64,000 nt of DNA from contig WWBZ02000082.1 in assembly GCA_011503125.2 (NCBI GenBank), positions 1,054,001 to 1,118,000 on the forward strand. The letters are read 5' to 3'. Below, one piece after another: positions 57,399 to 64,000 of the stretch (positions are counted from its first letter, which is position 1; each line of letters opens with the position of its first letter). Under the pieces are notes generated by a model. The model saw nothing but the letters and a program-made list of their open reading frames with translations, did no database searches and was not told where the DNA came from. Both the position numbers and the translations under genes were made by a program. Source of the stretch: Botryosphaeria dothidea (Eukaryota; Ascomycota; Dothideomycetes; Botryosphaeriales; Botryosphaeriaceae).

Positions 57399-60300
57399 AT
57401 GACCGCCGACGACCTCATCAACTTCGACGAAATCGAGCCTCACAAGGAGAATATCCAGCGCGTTCAAGGCGGTAGATCAGCAAAGGCTCTCGCAGCAGTT
57501 CTCTCACCCAAGAACGCCGACAATACATTGAAGCCTATCCCGTCAGACCAGGAGAGAATCAACAATGTCAAGCGACAAGAATTCGAGAAGGAGCTGGAGC
57601 TCATTGACGAGTCCGACGATCCGCTTGATATCTATGACCGCTACGTCAAATGGACTTTCGACACATACCCCAATCCGGCTTCGCAACAATCACAGCTGCT
57701 ACCGCTGCTAGAGAAGGCGACCAAGGCTTTCCTCAAGTCTCCACATTACAAGAACGACCCGCGCTACCTCAAACTCTGGCTCCACTACATTCGTCTCTTC
57801 TCCGACGAACCTAGACATACCTTCGCATTCCTTGCTCGTCACGGCATTGGTGACGGGCTCGCACTCTTCTACGAAGAGTTTGCTGCATACTTGGAGACGC
57901 AGGGAAGGTGGAACCAGGCGGAGGAGGTATACTCGATGGGAGTGGACAAAGAAGCTCGGCCAACTGAGCGCCTGCTGCGCAAGTATGGCGAGTTCCAGCA
58001 ACGCCTGGAAGCCCGCGATCAGGAAACCAACGGCCCTTCAAGCCCAGCGCTTCCTGTTGTGAGAGCGGCGCTTGCCGCTAAGCCCGATCCTTTCGGCTCG
58101 GTTACAAGCTCCCCCAATCCCCAGTCTGGCTCCTCGGGTGCCGCATCCAAAAAGAAGGCGAAGATGGCGATTTTCGCCGATTCTGAAGAGCCCAAGCAGT
58201 CTGTCTTGGGCGGCACCGCCAGGAAGGGCGAGACGATCCAGACCATGGCGGAAAGGAAAAAGGAAAACACGCAGGAGGCGCAGGCTTGGGAGGGTCAGAA
58301 GCTTAACGGCGGCAAGAGGAACGTTGGTGTCGAGAAGCTGATGATCTTCAAGGATCAGGTAAGTCTGCAGCGTCCCCAGATTTCCACTTTCCAACTATTT
58401 ACGAAGACCAGGACTAATTTCTGGGCGGCGTGCTTTGCGCTTTGTTATGTATATGCAGTCCTTATCAGAATCTGTTTCTACCGAGAATGCCACTATGCGT
58501 GAGGCTCAGCAGACCGTTAATCCCCGAACGGGAAAAGTCGAGCGTGTGTTCGTGAATCTGGAGGCAGTGTATCCGAATGCAGAGGACCCGATGGCTGCAG
58601 AATTCTGCTTCGAGGAATTGCGGGCGAGGCACAGAGGGTGGATAGACTATGATTGGAAGGAAATCAACCGACAAGAGGTAGAGAAACGAAAGCAGGAGCA
58701 GATGAAGAAGGAGAACAAGGAAAGGAATGTCTTGAAACCGAAGGATCCTCAGTCGCCCATGAGAGATCCCGCTGCTATGCTCGCAAAAGGTTTGAAGCAG
58801 AGCGTCGTTCTTAACGATGTGAACGATGAGAATGCGCCGCCGTCGCAGGAGGAAATTCAGAGGGCAAAGATGTTGAAAAAGCAACGCAAGGAAGAACGCG
58901 CGAATCGCACGAGGAAAATCAAGGTTATGGAGGTGCAAAACGAGACTCAGACAAGTAAGTTGAAACTCTGTTCCATCTACGGGTACCCATGCTTATTTTT
59001 CTAGTTCGGGCAAATCTTGGCTCTCCGACGGGCCCAAAGATGATTAGACGGAAGAAGAATGCCGAACCAACGATGACAATTAACACGAAGGAGGCCATGG
59101 AAGAGATCTATGGCATTTTCAACCAACCCCTGAAGCCGGTGAAAGAGGAGTCGGAAGAGGAAGAGAGTGAAGAAGACAGTGACGATGAAGACACTTATAC
59201 CAGCGGTGGAGAGAGCACTTGTACTGGCAGAATCTCCGGAACTACCAGCGAGTACGGCGATGAGACGACGCAGGGCGACTTCACGGTTAAGAGCGCTATG
59301 ACCGATGACAACACGACCGCCAGCAATGCCAGCGAGTGGTCTGAGTTTACGGAGAGCAAACACATCCCTCAGGACGATGATTCGGATGACAGCAGTTCTG
59401 GTGAAGAGGAGGACGGAAAAGAAGACGAAGACACTCGCCGATCCATCGTAGAGACGCACGAAGATGAAGGCTATGGTGGCTCACAAGAACCCGAGGACCT
59501 TAGAACGCCGACTTCGCCAGAGTTCAAACCTACTGCTTTGCCAACCAGATATGTCCCTGTACCTCCTGAGGATGTGGATGTACCTAGGCGAGCATATCGA
59601 GACCAGGTCCAAATGGCTAACAACCGTCTGCCGTTCATGACCCCCATTGCTGAGAAGACCGAGTCTTCGCTCGGTGCGGCAACGGTGTTGGCGGAGCAGA
59701 AGGACTACTTCAACGCGAAGACACCGAGCCGTCAGTCAGGCGGCAAGACGCCCACGATCCTTGAAGACCAGACGGAGGATCTGAGCGGTTCTTTTAAAGA
59801 CATTCTGGAAGAAGCTCTCAAGGAAAATGCGGGTAAGATTGCACAGCCCGCCCTACCGAAGCCAAAGCCAGCTCCACTGGGGGTGTCGAAGTCGCACGCC
59901 GTCCTGGAAACGAAGGATACACTACCAAAGGGCCCCATTGTTCAAGATAAGCAGTGCAATCCTGTGGATGAACATGTTCGGCAGACCATTCTGGAAAACA
60001 TCCACCCTCCGCTTGACACCTACGATGGCTTCTACACGGCATCCGACAGTTCGTTTGGTCGTCACGGGGAAATCAAGAAATTCACGAAAGCTATGTCCAA
60101 GGCGAAGAACGGCGGCGACAAGACCGGAAGCAACTTCGTATCGCCAATTTTGCACTTCGACAACGGAGACCGTGAATACGTGATCAAGCGCCAACTTGGT
60201 GAAGGTGCATTTGCGCCCGTCTATCTAGCTGAAAGCAAGGTTCTTAATTCTACTACCGAGGAAGAAGAAGGACCGGCACAGATGGGTAAGGGTGCCTTCG

Positions 60301-61244
60301 GAGCCGTTGCTCGTAAATCACTTGAAGCCATAAAGATGGAGGACCCGCCCACAGCTTGGGAGTTTTACATCCTCCGACAGGCGCATCGCCGTCTTGGCGT
60401 CTCGCGCGCCGCCGAGTCAATCATTCACGCGTACGAGATGCGCATCTTCCGCGACGAATGCTACCTCGTCCTTGAATACCGTGACCAAGGTACGCTTCTC
60501 GACCTCGTCAACATTGCTCGTGCAGAGCTCACCCCGACGGGCGGACCCGGCGTCATGGATGAGCAGCTCGCCATGTTCTTCGCTATTGAGTTGCTCCGCA
60601 CCGTGGAGGCACTGCACGGTAAAGGTATCATCCACGGCGACCTCAAGGCCGACAACGTGCTCGCGCGCCTGGACACGACGCTACCCGACGCTCAGTGGAG
60701 CTCGCAGTACCGCGCGGATGGCTCCGGCGGGTGGTCGCGCAAGGGCGTCGCTCTAATCGACCTGGGCCGCGGTATCGATATGCGCGCGTTCAAGCCGGAC
60801 GTGCAGTTCATCGCGGACTGGAAGACGACGGAAGCGGATTGCGCCGAGATGCGCGAGATGCGCCCCTGGACGTACCAGGTTGATTATCACGGCCTGGCCG
60901 GGACCATTCATTCGCTCTTATTTGGAAAGTACATCGAGACGGTGGCCGAGAGAGGCGCGGGACTCGGGCAGGGGGCGTCGAAGACGTACAAAGTCAGGGA
61001 GCCGTTCAAGAGGTATTGGCAGACGGAGATTTGGGGCGAGGTGTTCGACTTGCTGCTGAACCCTGCGAAGCACCTGGAGGCGGAGGAGGGACAAAAGCTG
61101 CCGGTGCTGAGGGGCATGAGGAAGTGCAGGGAGCAGATGGAGAATTGGTTGGAGGGATCCTGTGAGAAAGGGATGGGGTTGAAGGGGTTGGTGAGGAGAA
61201 TGGAAGAGCGAATTGGAAGCAAGAAGGGCAGGGTGACTTCTTGA
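57399..61244 (+). CDS. BUB1: Spindle checkpoint kinase, MadBub (Bub1/BubR1-Mad3) type
   Basis: Kinetochore checkpoint protein that delays anaphase. Three exons (57399-58358, 58459-58954, 59005-61244; introns 100 and 50 nt) give 1231 residues. It carries features of both Mad3/BubR1 and Bub1: a KEN box at 16-18, a Bub1/Mad3 TPR domain at about 50-205 (DPLDIYDRYVKWTFDTYP, LFYEEFAAYLETQGRWNQAEEVY), a second KEN at 288-290, a Bub3-binding GLEBS-like motif at about 367-381 (AEFCFEELRARHRGW), and a C-terminal kinase domain from about 878. Kinase residues: LGEGAF loop, K929, HGD at 1029-1031 and DLG at 1071-1073 instead of HRD and DFG, as in Bub1. An insertion of about 30 residues lies between the Gly loop and K929. 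ATG 57399 starts the conserved frame. KEN boxes bind Cdc20 in Mad3; this function is inferred. Confidence 0.94.
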
Positions 61245-61781
61245 TTCTGGGTATGTGGATGGTGGTTAATTGGGGGTGGCTAACGCTGGAATTGGGGCAT
61301 TGACCGGTGTTTGAAGGCTTGGGTGTCCGGTATACCACTTTGCTTGGATGGCTTCTACAGGGGTTCATTGGCGTTAAGAGGAATTGACATATTTGATCAC
61401 GATTGATAAACAAAGTGCCTCTTGCGGTAGTCCTCGAGCACATGCAACGGCGAATCGCCGGGATTCCCATCACCCGCAGCCGCGGGACGCGGAGACGCAA
61501 GGATTGCAGAGAGCTCGGAGCTAGTGCATGACGACGGGAATCCGCAAGCCACGCTGGCTGCCTGTCCTTAGGCTCGGTTGAAGCTCACGAATCTAGGATT
61601 GAGGCCACACACTTCACCGTAAACTTTGCCGTTTCTCCAGAGTTTCACTGACTCTGTGCCCGCATGCGTAGCTGCTGGAAGAAGGGTGGTTGCGCACGGC
61701 CCCGAGCTACACACTATCGATACGCGCTGGAGCAAGCCTGACGACCGGGACAGCTGGCGCCACAGGAGACCGCATTTCTCA
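61245..61781. other. Intergenic, no gene recognised
   Basis: 3' region of the checkpoint kinase gene. A minus-strand frame (61568-61966) is a shadow of the small plus-strand frame. Nothing else seen. Confidence 0.55.
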
Positions 61782-61979
61782 ATGGGCGACTTCACCTCTG
61801 ACATCGCCGTCAAGCATGCTTTTCCGGGCGAATTCACCATAAGACACACTCTCGACGTATCGCCCTCCGTCGCATCAATTGCCAAGGACATCCGCAACGT
61901 GGTCATTTCAGCCGTGGTCGCGTGGAGCATCGTCAGCATCGTCTCCTCCATCTCAGCCCGCCGCAACCCGTCATCTTAG
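61782..61979 (+). CDS. Possible 65-residue membrane-anchored protein
   Basis: An ATG-started frame ending at a stop before 61980. Residues 1-30 are polar (MGDFTSDIAVKHAFPGEF), then VVISAVVAWSIVSIVSSISA forms one hydrophobic helix near the end, followed by RRNPSS, as in a tail-anchored protein. No family is recognised, and the same strand frame extends upstream to 61626 without clear coding character. It is a weak call. Confidence 0.3.
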   Translation: MGDFTSDIAVKHAFPGEFTIRHTLDVSPSVASIAKDIRNVVISAVVAWSIVSIVSSISARRNPSS

Positions 61980-62144
61980 AGCTCTGTGCGTCGATCCGAG
62001 TCCTGCGCTTCCATCTGCATGCTAAACGTGCCATAGATCATCAGCTATCCTTTTTCGTCGACTCTGCCCGCTGCGAGTAGCCGACCCGCTACATCGACGC
62101 CCATATTCCTCTGTACATAAAGACGTCCACGCGCCCCACAGACG

Positions 62145-63661
62145 ATGCACATATCACGGCCGCTCCGATCGCTGGCGTGTGCGGCGCTGGCCGCCTCTCC
62201 GCTGGCCGCCTCCGCCGTCTCGATCATCGACAGCCTCAGCTTCGGCCACAAGGACGCCATCTCGCAGGACCGCAGCACCATCCCGGGCTGGACCGTGTCG
62301 GGCGAGGGCCACAACCCGCAGGTGCTGTCGGACCGCGTCATCCTGACGCCGCCCTACCCGGGCAACAAGCGCGGCCAGGTGTGGGCGCAGGCCCCCGTCG
62401 ACCGCGCCGACTTCGTGGCCGACGTCGAGTTCCGCGCGAGCGGCCAGGACAGGAGCAACGGCAACCTGCAGGTCTGGCTGACTAGCGGCGGTGCACCCCC
62501 CGGTGGCGTCAGCAGCGTGTACACGGTGAGCCAGTTTGATGGGTTGGTGCTGAGCATCGATCAGTACGGCGGGCATGGCGGCAAGATTCGCGGGTTCTTG
62601 AACGATGGGACCATTTCGTTCAAGGATCACCATAGCGTGGATTCGTTGGCGTTTGGCCAGTGCGATTATCCTTACAGGAATCGTGGGATCCCTTCGAAGT
62701 TGAAGATCACGCAGACGGGGAACAGCTTTGCAGTGAACATCGACGACAAGACGTGTTTCTCTACAGACAAGGTGAGCTTTACCAAAATGACGGCCTGTGT
62801 CCAGTTGAAGCACTTATTCGGGCAGTATTTCTGCTTGTATTGTTGCTCTAAGCTAAGCTGCCTGGGCAAACGCTTCAACTGGCTGGCCTCACTTTCCCTG
62901 GCACACTTCACATAGAACGTGAGAAGACCTTTGCAGAAGCTGACAGAAGGCGTAGGTGAACATTCCTGCAGGCTACAAGTTTGGTGTATCAGCTGCTTCG
63001 GCCGAGAATCCGGATTCATTTGAGATCTTCAAGTTCACGGTATCAATGACGGATGGAGGTAACCAGGCCCCTCCCAACCCGCCGGCGGTCCAGCAGCAGG
63101 AGCCGATTCGAGGCTACTCCCAGGATCAACACCAGCAGGTGGCTGGTAGTGGTGGTTCTCAGTCGTCGATCTCTAAGGACCAATTTGATGACGTGAACGC
63201 CCGAGTTCAAATCATCAACAAGCGAGTCGATGAGATTTACAACCTGCTCCAGGACATGAAGACCAGGCACGAGCAGACACACACGGAGCTGATGAGCCTG
63301 AACAAGAATGGACCTATCCACGACCACGTGGGGGCTGTCGAGACGAAGGTCGGCAGGATTGAGGGCATAGTGACGGCCATCCAGAAAGACCTGGAAGGCA
63401 AGGGCTATCACCTAGCGAACCTGCAGAGCGCGCTGAGAGACACGCACTCTGGACTGCAGGACTCCCTGTCAGACGGTAAGTTCAACCTTGGCTTGCGTAT
63501 ACTCTATTTGTGCATGATCTAATTTTGGCACAGTGGTGACGAGACACGCGCCCAAGATGTGGACTTTTGTCTTCCTGGTCATCATCGTGCAGGTTCTAAT
63601 GTTCGGGGGCTATCTCGTTTACAAGAGGCGCAGGGACAGTGCGCCCAAGAAGTACTTGTGA
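62145..63661 (+). CDS. L-type lectin, Emp46/47-like ER-Golgi cargo receptor
   Basis: Type I membrane lectin that helps load glycoproteins into COPII vesicles. Three exons (62145-62771, 62956-63475, 63534-63661; introns 184 and 58 nt) give 424 residues. A signal peptide covers about 1-24. The lectin domain spans about 25-240, with SLSFGHKDA, GRVILTPP-like ILTPPYPGNKRGQVWA, and SIDQYGGHGGKIRGFLND; I do not see the DxDND calcium cluster of ERGIC-53, as in yeast Emp47. A Gln/Pro-rich linker and a coiled coil (QIINKRVDEIYNLLQDM region) follow. One transmembrane helix is at about 391-411 (WTFVFLVIIVQVLMFGGYLV), and the tail ends in KKYL, a KKxx COPI retrieval signal after an Arg cluster. Exons 2 and 3 lack their own ATG starts, which supports the splice joins. 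Confidence 0.93.
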
Positions 63662-64000
63662 GGCGTTTTTTAGATGTGGCTTGAGGGGCAAGCGACGGCT
63701 GTCTTATGCATGCAGCGCGGTGGTGGGAAGCGCCGGAGTTTTCACGAGCAGCACGGATTCGATCCGATTGGGACGTGACGTAGGAGGGCGGGCCCGGAGT
63801 CGTGGAGCAAAACCGAGCGGTAGAGGAATTGGGCGCGATGCAAAATGTAGGATAGGCGGAATGCCAGAGATGCTTGACGAAGGCGATGGGCAGAGTGGTG
63901 TTGCGAGCGAGCAGGCTGGCGGGCTGGTGAGGATCTGCGGCAAGTGACGCCAGAGACAAGTCTATTTGGCGCGCCCGACTCGGGTCGCCTTAATAAGCCT
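63662..64000. other. 3' intergenic region to window end
   Basis: Contains the 3' end of the lectin gene. Open frames on both strands show no protein character. The window ends here. Confidence 0.6.

Overview
This window is nuclear DNA of a filamentous ascomycete (Pezizomycotina). The genes are short, on both strands, and cut by small GT-AG introns, mostly 45-110 nt with CTAAC/CTGAC-like branch sites. The protein set is typically fungal: a Zn2Cys6 regulator, a Fus3/Kss1-type MAP kinase, a BTB protein, a Sas2-like MYST acetyltransferase and an Emp47-like lectin. Nothing in the sequence fixes the species or class. I found no rRNA, tRNA, CRISPR array or intact transposon. Exon joins below were inferred by reading frames, splice sites and family resemblance; none has been checked against transcripts.

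Layout, left to right. 1-3.3 kb: an empty stretch, then an F-box-like/DUF7730-type gene (-). 4.3-6.1 kb: mitochondrial serine hydroxymethyltransferase (+). 6.3-7.9 kb: two small membrane proteins, convergent. 9.1-11 kb: a protein with four ubiquitin-interacting-like motifs (-). 11.9-14.5 kb: polyprenyl diphosphate synthase COQ1 (-) and the V-ATPase assembly factor VMA12 (+), divergent. 14.6-23.5 kb: six minus-strand genes - a membrane protein, a MYST acetyltransferase, an unknown, a BTB protein and a BRCT protein, with one gene model (17.9-19.2 kb) resting on a weak intron. 23.5-34.4 kb: a Zn2Cys6 transcription factor (28.7-31.2 kb) alone between about 5.2 kb and 3.2 kb without convincing genes.

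34.4-49.2 kb is dense: an acidic orphan gene, DEAD-box helicase DBP3, a 55-residue Cys-rich protein with a 21-nt exon, a treble-clef-like protein, the MAP kinase, the divergent pair ERV1/HEM4, and a conserved charged protein. 49.2-54.5 kb is gene-poor and begins with an AT-rich island. 54.5-63.7 kb holds a large putative nuclear protein, a MadBub-type spindle checkpoint kinase, and an L-type lectin.

Most genes are housekeeping and show no pathway clustering. Loose links are mitochondrial one-carbon metabolism (SHMT), ubiquinone tail synthesis (COQ1), intermembrane-space disulfide relay (ERV1) and haem synthesis (HEM4), and secretory-pathway homeostasis (VMA12, lectin). I see no convincing new multi-gene system. 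The items most worth a second look are the MadBub architecture, the UIM-repeat protein with two unexplained internal repeats, the 21-nt exon gene, the acidic orphan gene, and several stop-free introns whose length is a multiple of three.
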